Assembly: GCF_037860835.1 (NCBI RefSeq)
Contig: NZ_JBBEOG010000007.1
Span: 62,001 to 126,000, forward strand
DNA: 64,000 nucleotides
Direction of reading: 5' to 3'
From: Aquipuribacter nitratireducens
GTDB taxonomy: Bacteria; Actinomycetota; Actinomycetes; Actinomycetales; JBBAYJ01
A model generated the notes under the pieces. It was not told the DNA's origin. It saw only the letters and a list, made by a program, of their open reading frames with translations, and ran no database searches. The translations under genes and the position numbers were made by a program. This document shows, piece by piece, positions 26,526 to 35,301 of this stretch; positions within the stretch are counted from its first letter, which is position 1, and each line of letters begins with the position of its first letter.

Positions 26526-29126
26526 GTGACCAGGTCCACGCCCCGCCGTCACCCGACGGGACTGCTCGCCGACGCCCTCACGGTCGTCGGGCTCGGCGTG
26601 GTCGTGCTCGCCCTCAGCCAGTGGGCCGTGGTCCTCGCCCCGGCGGGCAGCTCCGTCGCGGCGTGGTGGCCGGCCGTCGGAGCCGGCGTCGCCGCCGCCG
26701 TGCTGCTGCCGCGGCGGCTGCCCGCGGTGCTGCTGGCCGTGGGCCTCGGCATCCTCGCCGGCAACTGGACGGGCGGACGCCCTGTCGACCTGTCGGCCGG
26801 CTACGCCGTCGCCAACACCGCGGAGGTCGCCGTCACCGCGGCGCTGCTCCGGTTCCGCGGCCGGACCGTCGGGCTGTCGCGGCTCGCGGACCTGCCGCGG
26901 CTCGCGGCCGCGGTGGCCGCGGGAGCCGTGGTCGGCGGCGTCCTCGCCGGGGCCGCCGTCGCGGTCCTCGACGGCGGTGACCTCCTGCGGACCGCGCTCG
27001 TCGTCGTGCCGAGCCACGCGGCGGCCCAGACCCTCGCGCTGCCGATCGCCCTCGCCGCCCGGGAGCCGAGGAGCCCGCGCCGTCCGCTCGAACGCGCCCT
27101 CCAGGTCACCGTCCTCGCCCTCACGGTGCTCGTCGTCTTCGTCGTCGGCATCGGACCGCTGCCGTTCCTGCCGCTCGTCGCGATGGTGTGGGCGGCCGTG
27201 CGCCTCGGCGTGCGGACCGTCGCGCTCGAGCTCCTCGTCGCCGCCGTCGCCGCGTCGCTGCTCACGGCCGCGGGGATGGGGGCGTTCGCGCGCGCCGGCG
27301 CCGAGGTGTGGCCCGCGTCGCAGGCGCAGCTGCTCCAGGTGTACGTCATCGCCGCCGCGATGACGGTGCTCCCCGTCGCGGTGTCGGTGCGGCAGCGAGA
27401 CCGCGTCCTCGCGACCGTCCGCCGCTCGGAGCAGCTGTTCCGCGGCGGATTCACCGACGCGCTGCTCGGCATGCTCCTGCTGCGACCGGAACTCGGCGCC
27501 GACGGGTCCCGGCTCGTCGTCCTCGAGGCCAACCGCGAGGCCGAGGCCATGCTGGCCGCGGGTGCGGGCTCGCTGCGCGGGTCGCAGTGGTGCGCCCGGT
27601 TCACCCCGCCGGACCGCGACCTCCTCCTCGCCGCGGTCGACGACCTGCTGGCGGGCCGGGCGGAGGGCTGGCGGCACGAGGTGTCGACCGGAGGCGGGTC
27701 CCCCCGCTGGTTCGAGGTGGCGCTCGCCGTCGTGCGGCTCGGCCACGACGAGCCCGTCGTCGCCGTCCAGATGCTCGACGTCAGCGCCCGCCGCGAGGCG
27801 GAGATGCAGCTCGCGCACATGGCGCTGTTCGACGAGCTGACGGGCCTGCCGAACCGCGTCCTCCTCCGCGACCGCCTCGAGCAGTCGCTCGTCCGCGGCC
27901 GGCGCAGCGGGCAGCACCCCGCCCTGCTGTTCTGCGACCTCGACGACTTCAAGCAGATCAACGACACCGACGGGCACGCCGCCGGGGACGCGGTCCTCGC
28001 GGCCGTCGCGGACCGGCTCCGGGCGTGCGTCCGCGCGGAGGACACCGTCGCCCGGCTCGGCGGCGACGAGTTCGTCGTCCTCTGCCCCGACACCGACGAG
28101 GCCGGCGTCCGACGCGTCGCCGAGCGCATCGTCTCCGCCGTCACCGAGCCCCTCGACGTCACCGGGCGCCCCGCCCGCGTCCGCGTGAGCGTCGGCATCG
28201 TCCTCGCGGGCGCCGACAGCACCGCCGACACGATGATGCGCGACGCCGACACCGCGATGTACGCGGCGAAGTCCGCCGGCAAGGGCCGTTTCGTCGTGTT
28301 CGACGACGAGCACCGCACCCGCGCGGTGCGGCTCGTCCGCGTCGCGGACGACCTGCGCCGCGCCCTGCGTGCCGGGGAGCTGACGCTCCACGTCCAGCCG
28401 GTCGTCGACATCGCCGACGGGCGCGTCGTCGCCGGCGAGACCCTCCTGCGCTGGCACCACCCGGACGACGGGCTGCGGCTGCCCGGCGACTGGCTCGACG
28501 TCGCCGAGGGCGCCGGGCTCATGCCCGAGCTCGGGCGGTGGGTCCTCGAGCGCTCGTGCCGCACCGCCCGGTCCTGGCTCGACGCCCTCGGGCCCGACGC
28601 GCCCAAGGTCCACGTCAACGTCTCCGCCCGGCAGCTCGACCGGGACGAGGACCTCGCCGACACCGTCCTCGGGGTGCTCGCCCGCACGGGCCTCCCCGGC
28701 GACCGCCTCGTCCTCGAGCTGACGGAGACGGGCTTCGAGGCCGGCCGTGGGCGCCTCGCCGCCCAGCTCGACCGGCTGCGGGTGGCCGGCGTCGCGGTCG
28801 CCGTGGACGACCTCGGCACCGGGTACAGCTCGCTCGCGCGCCTCGTCGACCTGCCCGTCGACATGGTGAAGATCGACCGGGCGTTCGTCGACGCCATGAC
28901 GCGCGACCCCCGCTCCCTCGCCGTCGTCCGCAGCGTCGTCGCGCTCGGCTCCGCGATCGGCACGGAGGTCGTCGCCGAGGGCGTCGAGACCGCGGAGCAG
29001 GCCGACCTGCTGCGCCGGCTCGGCTGCCCCACCGGCCAGGGGTGGCTGTGGAGCCCGGCGCAGGAGGCCGACGCGTTCCTCGACGGCCTGCGGCAGCGCG
29101 CGGGCCTCGCGACGAGCAGCGGGTGA
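26526..29126 (+). CDS. MASE1-like/PAS/GGDEF/EAL c-di-GMP enzyme
   Basis: Membrane-bound protein of 866 residues. About eight to nine hydrophobic helices form a MASE1-like sensor (1-290), a PAS-like domain follows (about 305-425), then GGDEF (about 435-600) and EAL (about 610-860). The cyclase has DELTGLPNR, RLGGDEFVVL and an RxxD inhibitory site (RAED). The phosphodiesterase signature is ETL instead of EAL (VVAGETLLRWHHP), but Glu, Asn in HVNVSA, Glu in LELTET, DD in AVDDLGTGYSSL, Lys in MVKIDRAF, Glu in VAEGVET and Gln in TGQGW are all kept. Both activities are therefore plausible. KynA follows after 19 bases. Confidence 0.92.
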   Translation: MTRSTPRRHPTGLLADALTVVGLGVVVLALSQWAVVLAPAGSSVAAWWPAVGAGVAAAVLLPRRLPAVLLAVGLGILAGNWTGGRPVDLSAGYAVANTAEVAVTAALLRFRGRTVGLSRLADLPRLAAAVAAGAVVGGVLAGAAVAVLDGGDLLRTALVVVPSHAAAQTLALPIALAAREPRSPRRPLERALQVTVLALTVLVVFVVGIGPLPFLPLVAMVWAAVRLGVRTVALELLVAAVAASLLTAAGMGAFARAGAEVWPASQAQLLQVYVIAAAMTVLPVAVSVRQRDRVLATVRRSEQLFRGGFTDALLGMLLLRPELGADGSRLVVLEANREAEAMLAAGAGSLRGSQWCARFTPPDRDLLLAAVDDLLAGRAEGWRHEVSTGGGSPRWFEVALAVVRLGHDEPVVAVQMLDVSARREAEMQLAHMALFDELTGLPNRVLLRDRLEQSLVRGRRSGQHPALLFCDLDDFKQINDTDGHAAGDAVLAAVADRLRACVRAEDTVARLGGDEFVVLCPDTDEAGVRRVAERIVSAVTEPLDVTGRPARVRVSVGIVLAGADSTADTMMRDADTAMYAAKSAGKGRFVVFDDEHRTRAVRLVRVADDLRRALRAGELTLHVQPVVDIADGRVVAGETLLRWHHPDDGLRLPGDWLDVAEGAGLMPELGRWVLERSCRTARSWLDALGPDAPKVHVNVSARQLDRDEDLADTVLGVLARTGLPGDRLVLELTETGFEAGRGRLAAQLDRLRVAGVAVAVDDLGTGYSSLARLVDLPVDMVKIDRAFVDAMTRDPRSLAVVRSVVALGSAIGTEVVAEGVETAEQADLLRRLGCPTGQGWLWSPAQEADAFLDGLRQRAGLATSSG

Positions 29127-29145
29127 CGCGGGCACACTGTCGCCG

Positions 29146-29946
29146 ATGAGCGAGGACGCCACATCGGGGCCCCGACCCGGCAAGACGTACGGCACGTACC
29201 TCCGGGTCGACGAGCTCCTCGACCTGCAGACCCTGTCGAGCGACCCACCGGAGCACGACGAGCTCCTCTTCATCACGATCCACCAGGTCTACGAGCTGTG
29301 GTTCAAGCAGATCCTCTGGGAGCTCGACCGCGCCGTCGTCCTGCTCGGGCAGGACGAGCGCGCCCGCGCCTCCCACACCCTCGGCCGGGTCCGCACGATC
29401 GTGAAGGTGCTCGTCAGCCAGCTCGACGTCCTCGAGACGATGACGCCTCTGGAGTTCGCGTCGTTCCGCGCCCACCTCGAGTCCGGCAGCGGCTTCCAGT
29501 CCGCGCAGTTCCGGGAGGTCGAGTTCGCGCTCGGGCTCAAGGACCCGGCCGCCGTGCGCCGGGCGGAGCACGAGGCCGCGCGCGAGCGGCTGCGGCGCCG
29601 GTTGGAGGCGCCGTCGCTGTGGGACGCGCTGCTCGCGCACCTCGCCCGCACCGGCCACCCCGTCGGGAGCACCGCCCCCGGCGACGTGCCCGGCCCCGCC
29701 ACGCAGGACGCGGTCGAGGACATGCTCCTGCGGCTGTACCGGGAGGACCCGGGCGCCGCCCTGCTGTGCGAGGCCTTCACCGACCTCGACGAGGGCGTCC
29801 AGGAGTGGCGCTACCGGCACGTCAAGATGGTGGAGCGGACCATCGGCGCGAAGCCCGGCACGGGCGGCTCGGCAGGGGCGGCGTACCTGCGCACGACGAT
29901 CCGGCCCGCGTTCCCCGCGCTGTGGACGGTCAGGAGCCGGTTCTGA
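29146..29946 (+). CDS. kynA: Tryptophan 2,3-dioxygenase
   Basis: Heme enzyme that opens the indole ring of tryptophan to N-formylkynurenine. The 266-residue product shows the family core: TYGTYLRVDELLDLQ, HDELLFITIHQVYELWFKQIL with the active-site His in IHQVYELW, SGSGFQSAQFREVEF, and the proximal heme His in YRHVKMVERTIG, followed by a GTGGSAGAAYLR substrate loop. ATG 29146 is the family start. Its stop shares a base with the next ATG (TGATG), so kynA and the kynureninase-like gene are translationally coupled. No separate kynurenine formamidase is in the cluster, and cells often use an unlinked one. Confidence 0.95.
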   Translation: MSEDATSGPRPGKTYGTYLRVDELLDLQTLSSDPPEHDELLFITIHQVYELWFKQILWELDRAVVLLGQDERARASHTLGRVRTIVKVLVSQLDVLETMTPLEFASFRAHLESGSGFQSAQFREVEFALGLKDPAAVRRAEHEAARERLRRRLEAPSLWDALLAHLARTGHPVGSTAPGDVPGPATQDAVEDMLLRLYREDPGAALLCEAFTDLDEGVQEWRYRHVKMVERTIGAKPGTGGSAGAAYLRTTIRPAFPALWTVRSRF

Positions 29947-31115
29947 TGGGTGCGCTCGCGGAGCACTACCGGGCGTCGCGGGTGTCCGAGCGGCTGCTGC
30001 TGACCGGGCACTCCCACCAGGCATGGCCCGACGTCGCCCGCGACGCCCAGCTCGAGGCGTTCGACGACGCCGCGGCCCTGCTCGACGAGAAGTGGTCGCG
30101 CGCCTTCGCGAAGGCCGAGCGGGTCCGGCAGGGCTGGCTGCGTCTGCTGGGCGACGACGGCTCGGGTGTCGTCACGCTCGCCGACAGCACGCACACGCTG
30201 CTGGTGCGGCTGCTGTCGGCGTGGGACTGGGGGACCCGCCCCCGGATCGTCACGACCGACGGGGAGTTCCACTCCGCGCGCCGGCAGCTCGCCCGGCTCG
30301 AGGAGGGGTTCATCGACGTCGTCCGGGTGCCCGCCGAGCCGGTCGAGACGCTCGCCGAGCGCCTCGCCGCCGAGGTCGACGACGACACCGGGCTCGTCCT
30401 CGTCTCGAAGGTCCTCTTCGGCACGGCGCACGTCGTCCCCCACCTCGCGGCACTCGCCGCGGCCGCGCGGCGGCACGGCACCGTGCTCGTCGTCGACGCC
30501 TACCACGCGGTCGGCGCCCTCGACTGGTCGCTGGCCGACGACGACCTCCACGACGCCTACGTCCTCGGCGGCGGCTACAAGTACCTGCAGCACGGCGAGG
30601 GGGTGTGCGCGATGCGCTGGCCCAGGGGGACCACCCTGCGCCCGTACGTCACGGGCTGGTTCGCCGAGTTCGCCGACCTGTCCGCCGCACCGGCGGGGGC
30701 CGTGGGCTTCGGCGACGGCCCCGAGCGGTTCGCGGGGTCGACGTACGACCCGACGAGCCACTACCGGGCGGCCCGCGTCCTCGACTTCTTCGACGAGCAC
30801 CGGCTCACGCCCGCCCGCCTGCGCGAGGTGAGCGTCCACCAGGTCGGCCGGCTCGCGGCGGGCGTCGCGGCCCTGGACGTCGACCCGGGCGTCCTCGCCG
30901 TCGCCGTCCCGGACCCCGCGGAGCGCGCCGGCTTCCTCGCGCTGCGGACCCCGCACGCCGCCGCGCTGCAGGCGGCGCTGCTCGAGCGGGGCGTGCTCAC
31001 CGACCACCGCGGGGACGTGCTGCGGCTCGGGCCCGCGCCGTACCTGCGCGACGACCAGCTGGACGAGGCCGTCGCCCTCCTCGGTGAGTGCCTCCGGAGC
31101 CGTCCGGCAGGATGA
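29946..31115 (+). CDS. kynU: Kynureninase-like PLP enzyme
   Basis: Class V aminotransferase-fold protein of 389 residues, expected to cleave kynurenine to anthranilate and alanine. Strands VVTLADSTHTLLVRLL and RIVTTDGEFHSARRQL lead to the PLP-binding Asp in VVDAYHAVGALDW and the Schiff-base Lys in GGGYKYLQHGEG, the pattern of kynureninases. The family is divergent here and other cysteine-desulfurase-like activities cannot be excluded, but the 1-base overlap with kynA strongly supports kynureninase. With KynA it gives tryptophan to anthranilate conversion. No NAD-synthesis genes are nearby. Confidence 0.85.
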   Translation: MGALAEHYRASRVSERLLLTGHSHQAWPDVARDAQLEAFDDAAALLDEKWSRAFAKAERVRQGWLRLLGDDGSGVVTLADSTHTLLVRLLSAWDWGTRPRIVTTDGEFHSARRQLARLEEGFIDVVRVPAEPVETLAERLAAEVDDDTGLVLVSKVLFGTAHVVPHLAALAAAARRHGTVLVVDAYHAVGALDWSLADDDLHDAYVLGGGYKYLQHGEGVCAMRWPRGTTLRPYVTGWFAEFADLSAAPAGAVGFGDGPERFAGSTYDPTSHYRAARVLDFFDEHRLTPARLREVSVHQVGRLAAGVAALDVDPGVLAVAVPDPAERAGFLALRTPHAAALQAALLERGVLTDHRGDVLRLGPAPYLRDDQLDEAVALLGECLRSRPAG

Positions 31116-31119
31116 GGCG

Positions 31120-32709
31120 GTGACCACCCCGCTGCCGCAGGAGCACCAGGACGTCGTGGTCGTCGGAGGCGGTCACAACGGCCTGACGGCCGCCGCCTAC
31201 CTCGCCCGTGCGGGGCGTCGCGTGCTCCTGCTCGAGCAGGCCGACCACCTCGGGGGCGCGTCGGTGAGCGCGCGCGTGTTCCCGGGCGTCGAGGCGCGCC
31301 TGTCCCGCTACTCCTACCTCGTGAGCCTGCTCCCCCGGCAGGTCGTCGACGAGCTCGGCCTCGACCTGCGGCTGGTCCGTCGCCGCGTGTCCTCCTACAC
31401 CCCGGACCCGCGGACGGACGGGCGCACGGGCCTGCTCGTCGCCGACGACCGCGACGCGACGGCGGCGTCGTTCGCGCGGCTCGGCGCCGCCGCGGACCAC
31501 CCGGCGTGGGAGGCGTTCCACGCCGACGTCGCGCGCGTCGCGGCGGCGGTGTGGCCGACCGTGACAGGCCCGTTGCCGGCCGCGGCGGACGTCCGGGACG
31601 CGGTCGGCGCGGACCTGTGGCGCGCGCTCGTCGAGCGGCCGGTCGGCGAGGTCGTCGCGGAGCGGTTCGCCGACGACCTGGTCCGCGGTGTCGTCCTCAC
31701 CGACGCGCTCATCGGGACCTTCGCCGACCCCCTGACCGACGTGCGCGCCAACCGGTGCTTCCTCTACCACGTCGTCGGGGGCGGCACGGGCGACTGGGAC
31801 GTGCCCGTCGGCGGCATGGGCGCGGTGTCCGGGGCGCTCGCCACCGCCGCCCGGGCCGCCGGCGCCGTGCTCGCGACCGGGACACGCGTCGTCGCGCTCG
31901 ACCCCGACGGCCGGCTCACCGTCGACGCCGGCGGCTCGCAGGCCACCGTCACGGCGGACCGTGTCGTGTGGGCGGGCGCACCCGCGCACCTGGCGTCGGC
32001 GCTCGCGGCCGCCGGGGCGGCGGCGGGCACGACCGACGGCGGGTCCCCGACCGGCGGCGAACCCGTCGAGGGCGCCCAGCTCAAGGTCAACATGCTGCTC
32101 ACGCGGCTGCCGCGGCTCCGGGACGACTCCGTCCGGCCCGAGGACGCCTTCGCCGGCACCTTCCACGTCAACGAGACCGCCGAGCAGCTCGCGACCGCGC
32201 ACGCCGAGGCCGCCGCGGGCCGCGTGCCGACCGTCCCGCCGTGCGAGGTGTACTGCCACACGCTGTCCGACCGGTCGATCCTCGGACCGGGGCTCGCCGC
32301 CTCCGAGGCGCAGACGCTCACGCTGTTCGGCCTCCACATGCCGGCCCGGCTGTTCCGCGAGGACAACGAGAGAGCGCGCGCGCAGGCGCTCGAGGCGACG
32401 CTCGCGAGCCTCGACAGCGTCCTCGCCGAGCCGCTCGCCGACGTCCTCGCCCACGACCCCGACGGCCGCCCGTGCCTCGAGGTGCGGACCCCCGTCGACC
32501 TCGAGCACGAGGTGGGACTGCCGGGCGGGCACATCTTCCACCGCGACCTCGCGTGGCCCTGGGCGGAGGAGCCGGGCGACGTCGGCCGCTGGGGGGTCGA
32601 GACACCGCACGAGCGGGTGCTGCTCGGCGGGGCGGGCGCCCGGCGAGGGGGCGGTGTGAGCGGCATCCCGGGAAGATCTGCCGCCCTCGCGCTGCTGCGG
32701 CAGGCGTGA
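31120..32709 (+). CDS. Phytoene-desaturase-like FAD oxidoreductase
   Basis: A 529-residue flavoprotein of the amine oxidase/phytoene desaturase superfamily. The N-terminus has DVVVVGGGHNGLTAAAYLAR and LLLEQADHLGGAS, the two-part FAD motif. The middle has a GDWDVPVGGMGAVSGAL segment and the C-terminus GGAGARRGGGVSGIPG, which closes the FAD site. It resembles actinobacterial NAD(P)/FAD oxidoreductases of unknown substrate rather than true carotenoid desaturases. GTG 31120 lies four bases after the kynU stop, so the operon continues. A role on kynurenine or a derived compound is conceivable but not shown. Confidence 0.85.
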   Translation: MTTPLPQEHQDVVVVGGGHNGLTAAAYLARAGRRVLLLEQADHLGGASVSARVFPGVEARLSRYSYLVSLLPRQVVDELGLDLRLVRRRVSSYTPDPRTDGRTGLLVADDRDATAASFARLGAAADHPAWEAFHADVARVAAAVWPTVTGPLPAAADVRDAVGADLWRALVERPVGEVVAERFADDLVRGVVLTDALIGTFADPLTDVRANRCFLYHVVGGGTGDWDVPVGGMGAVSGALATAARAAGAVLATGTRVVALDPDGRLTVDAGGSQATVTADRVVWAGAPAHLASALAAAGAAAGTTDGGSPTGGEPVEGAQLKVNMLLTRLPRLRDDSVRPEDAFAGTFHVNETAEQLATAHAEAAAGRVPTVPPCEVYCHTLSDRSILGPGLAASEAQTLTLFGLHMPARLFREDNERARAQALEATLASLDSVLAEPLADVLAHDPDGRPCLEVRTPVDLEHEVGLPGGHIFHRDLAWPWAEEPGDVGRWGVETPHERVLLGGAGARRGGGVSGIPGRSAALALLRQA

Positions 32710-32711
32710 GC

Positions 32712-33524
32712 ATGGCGGGCAAGCGCGACTTCACCGCGCTCTACACCGCACCGGACCCGCGGCCGTACTTCACGTACTTCCGCTCGCTGGAGTACGGGGT
32801 GGTCGGTGCGGGCGCGCGCCTGTTCCGGCGACTCGTCGACGAGCTCGAGGAGACCCGCGCCGTCGCGGACGTGTGCTGCTCGTTCGGCCAGGACGCCGCC
32901 CTCCTCAACCACCGCGTGTCCGAGCAGGAGCTGTTCGACCGGTGGGCCGACCCCGACCTCGCGCGGCTCGACCACGACGCGCTCGTCGCCGCGGACCGCG
33001 CGTGGTTCGCCGAGCGCCGGCGCGACGACGCCGTCACGGTCCTCGGCCTCGACGCCTCGGTGCCGGCCGTGGAGTACGGGCTCGCCGTCGGGCTCCTCGA
33101 CGGCGGTCGCGCCGGCGACCCCGAGGCGGACCCCGACGTCGACCTGTCGGTCTTCGCACCCGTCGGCGGGGTCGTCGTGACCGGCGGCATCGGCTACGTC
33201 GGGGAGCGGACGTTCGCACGGCTCCTCGACCACACCACCGAGGTGGCGCCGTGGGTGTGCGGGCTCGTCCTCCGCTGGGTCGACCTCGGACCCATCGCGC
33301 GCATGCTGGCGGCGCGCGGCTACGACGTGCAGGTGGGCGAGCGGCACCCGGTGGTGCAGCGGCGGCTCGCCGACGACGACGAGCGCGCCGCGATGCTCGC
33401 CGGCCTGGCGGCGCTCGGCCGGCAGCCCGGCGAGCTCGAGGCCCGCGGCTACCACGCGGCGGTCCCGTTCCTCGCCGTCCCGCCCGGGCGTCGGGTGCCG
33501 TCGCTCGACCGCCTCGTGTCATGA
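32712..33524 (+). CDS. Putative SAM-dependent methyltransferase
   Basis: A 270-residue protein with a likely SAM loop, ADVCCSFGQDAALLNH, resembling the DLCCSYG variant of methyltransferase motif I. Acidic strand ends in VTVLGLDASVPAVEYG and VGGVVVTGGIGYVGERTF fit the Rossmann core. The C-terminus (RHPVVQRRLADDDER onward) is helical. It could methylate a small molecule made by its operon partners. ATG 32712 stands two bases after the previous stop, and its stop overlaps the mmuM start by 4 bases, so all three are one unit. The product homocysteine would be recycled by the next enzyme. Confidence 0.68.
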   Translation: MAGKRDFTALYTAPDPRPYFTYFRSLEYGVVGAGARLFRRLVDELEETRAVADVCCSFGQDAALLNHRVSEQELFDRWADPDLARLDHDALVAADRAWFAERRRDDAVTVLGLDASVPAVEYGLAVGLLDGGRAGDPEADPDVDLSVFAPVGGVVVTGGIGYVGERTFARLLDHTTEVAPWVCGLVLRWVDLGPIARMLAARGYDVQVGERHPVVQRRLADDDERAAMLAGLAALGRQPGELEARGYHAAVPFLAVPPGRRVPSLDRLVS

Positions 33525-34489
33525 GCACGTCCCGGTTCCGGGACGCGCTGGAGACGGGTCCGCTCACGCTCGACGGCGGCCTCGCGACGCACCTGGAGGA
33601 CCTCGGCCACGACCTCACCGACGACCTGTGGTCCGCGCGGCTGCTGCGCGACGACCCCGCGGCGCTCGTGCGCGCCCACGCCGACCACGTGGCGGCGGGG
33701 GCCGAGGTCCTCGTCACGGCCTCGTACCAGGCGAGCGTCGACGGTCTCGTCGCCGCCGGGGCGACGCCGGCCGAGGCCCGCCGCCTGATCGCGCTGTCGG
33801 TGACGTGCGCCCGGGAGGCTGCCACCGGCGCGGCGCACCGGGTGTGGGTGGCCGGGTCGCTCGGCCCCTACGGCGCCGTGCTGCCCGGGGGCCAGGAGTA
33901 CCGCGGCGACTACCTCGACGGCTCCGTCGGTGTCACCGCACGGCTGCGGAGGTTCCACGCCGAGCGGATGTCGCTGCTCGTCACCGCCGGCGCGGACGTC
34001 CTCGCGTGCGAGACGCTGCCCGGTCTCGCGGAGGTCGACGCCGTGCTCCTCGCGGCCGAGGACGTCGGCGCCGACGTGTGGGTCTCCCTCACGTGCACCC
34101 TCGACACGGCCGGCGGGCTCCGGACCCGCCGCGGGGAACCCGTCGACGCCGCGCGCCTGGCGGAGGTGGCCGCGCACCCACGGGTGGTCGCCGCCGGGGT
34201 CAACTGCTGCGAACCGGCGGCCGCGACGACGGCGGCGGAGCTGGGCGCGCGCGTCGTCTACCCGAACTCCGGCGAGACGTGGGAGGCCGCGACGCACCGG
34301 TGGAGCGGCGCCACGCAGCCTGTCGAGGAGCCGGCCGACGCGTGGCTGGCGGCGGGAGCCCGTCTCGTCGGGGGCTGCTGTCGCGTCACCCCCGCCCGGG
34401 TCCGCCTGATCGCGGCGGCCGTCCACCGGCACACGTCGACGCGAACGCGGACCTCCGGCCCACCCGTCGACACGGACCCAGGCTCCTGA
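33521..34489 (+). CDS. mmuM: Homocysteine S-methyltransferase
   Basis: Zinc enzyme of 322 residues that transfers a methyl group from S-methylmethionine or SAM to homocysteine, giving methionine. The barrel starts LTLDGGLATHLEDLG, and the three zinc cysteines are found in GVNCCEP and GGCCRVTP. VYPNSGETWE near the C-terminus is also typical. ATG 33521 overlaps the methyltransferase stop by 4 bases. Its place next to a methyltransferase suggests a local SAM-cycle function. The C-terminal tail (HTSTRTRTSGPPVDTDPGS) is unstructured and unlike the family. 26 bases separate it from pxpA. Confidence 0.93.
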   Translation: MSTSRFRDALETGPLTLDGGLATHLEDLGHDLTDDLWSARLLRDDPAALVRAHADHVAAGAEVLVTASYQASVDGLVAAGATPAEARRLIALSVTCAREAATGAAHRVWVAGSLGPYGAVLPGGQEYRGDYLDGSVGVTARLRRFHAERMSLLVTAGADVLACETLPGLAEVDAVLLAAEDVGADVWVSLTCTLDTAGGLRTRRGEPVDAARLAEVAAHPRVVAAGVNCCEPAAATTAAELGARVVYPNSGETWEAATHRWSGATQPVEEPADAWLAAGARLVGGCCRVTPARVRLIAAAVHRHTSTRTRTSGPPVDTDPGS

Positions 34490-34515
34490 CCCCCGGGTTC
34501 GAGGGGTGCGGGACC

Positions 34516-35301
34516 ATGGGGCCCGTGGACGCACCGACCATCGACCTCAACGCCGACCTGGGCGAGGGTTTCGGGGCGTGGCGGCTCACCGACGACGACG
34601 CGCTGCTCGACGTCGTGACGAGCGCCAACGTCGCGTGCGGCTTCCACGCGGGCGACGCCTCCACCATGCGACGGGTGTGCGCGGCGGCGGCGGCACGCGG
34701 GGTGGTCGTCGGCGCACAGGTGTCGTACCGGGACCTCGCAGGCTTCGGGCGCCGATTCATCGACGCCGACCCCGCCGAGCTGCTCGACGAGGTCGTCTAC
34801 CAGGTCGCCGCGCTCGCCGGGCTCGCGGCGGCCGAGGGCACGAGCGTGCGGTACGTCAAGCCGCACGGGGCGCTGTACAACGCGCTCGTCCACCACGAGG
34901 CGCAGGCGCGGGCGGTCGTCGCGGCGGTGCGGGACGCGGCGGCCGTCACCGGGACCCCGCTCCCGGTCCTCGGGCTGCCCGGTTCCGTCGTCGAGCGGCT
35001 CGCCGCGGAGGGAGGCGTCCCGTTCGTCGCCGAGGCGTTCACCGACCGCGCCTACACGCCGCAGGCGACGCTCGTCCCGCGCCGCGAGCCCGGCGCCGTC
35101 CTCGACGACCCGGCCGAGGTGGCCGCCCGCGCCGTCGCGCTCGCGACCGACGAGACCGTCACCACGCGCGAGGGCGGCACCGTCACGGTCCGCGCCCGCT
35201 CGCTCTGCCTCCACGGCGACACCCCCGGTGCCGTCGCCACGGGCCGGGCGGTGCGGGCGGCGCTCGAGGCCGCCGGCGTCACGCTCGCGCCGTTCGCGTG
35301 A
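34516..35301 (+). CDS. pxpA: 5-oxoprolinase subunit A (LamB/YcsF family)
   Basis: Works with PxpB and PxpC to hydrolyse 5-oxoproline (pyroglutamate) to glutamate using ATP. The 261-residue product begins IDLNADLGEGFGAW and has SANVACGFHAGDA, VGAQVSYRDLAGFGRR and RYVKPHGALYN, all hallmark segments, plus AEAFTDRAYTPQATLVPR and SLCLHGDTPGAV. ATG 34516 was used, and GTG 34525 is also possible. The stop overlaps pxpB by 4 bases (GTGA). The order A-B-C differs from the frequent order in which A follows B and C. 5-Oxoproline arises spontaneously from glutamine, so this is a housekeeping salvage path. Confidence 0.95.
   Translation: MGPVDAPTIDLNADLGEGFGAWRLTDDDALLDVVTSANVACGFHAGDASTMRRVCAAAAARGVVVGAQVSYRDLAGFGRRFIDADPAELLDEVVYQVAALAGLAAAEGTSVRYVKPHGALYNALVHHEAQARAVVAAVRDAAAVTGTPLPVLGLPGSVVERLAAEGGVPFVAEAFTDRAYTPQATLVPRREPGAVLDDPAEVAARAVALATDETVTTREGGTVTVRARSLCLHGDTPGAVATGRAVRAALEAAGVTLAPFA

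Noticed and set aside
26490-29276. Long minus-strand frames opposite the second GGDEF-EAL gene
   Set aside because: Composition is that of antisense frames, without recognisable domains. The plus strand encodes a complete multidomain protein.
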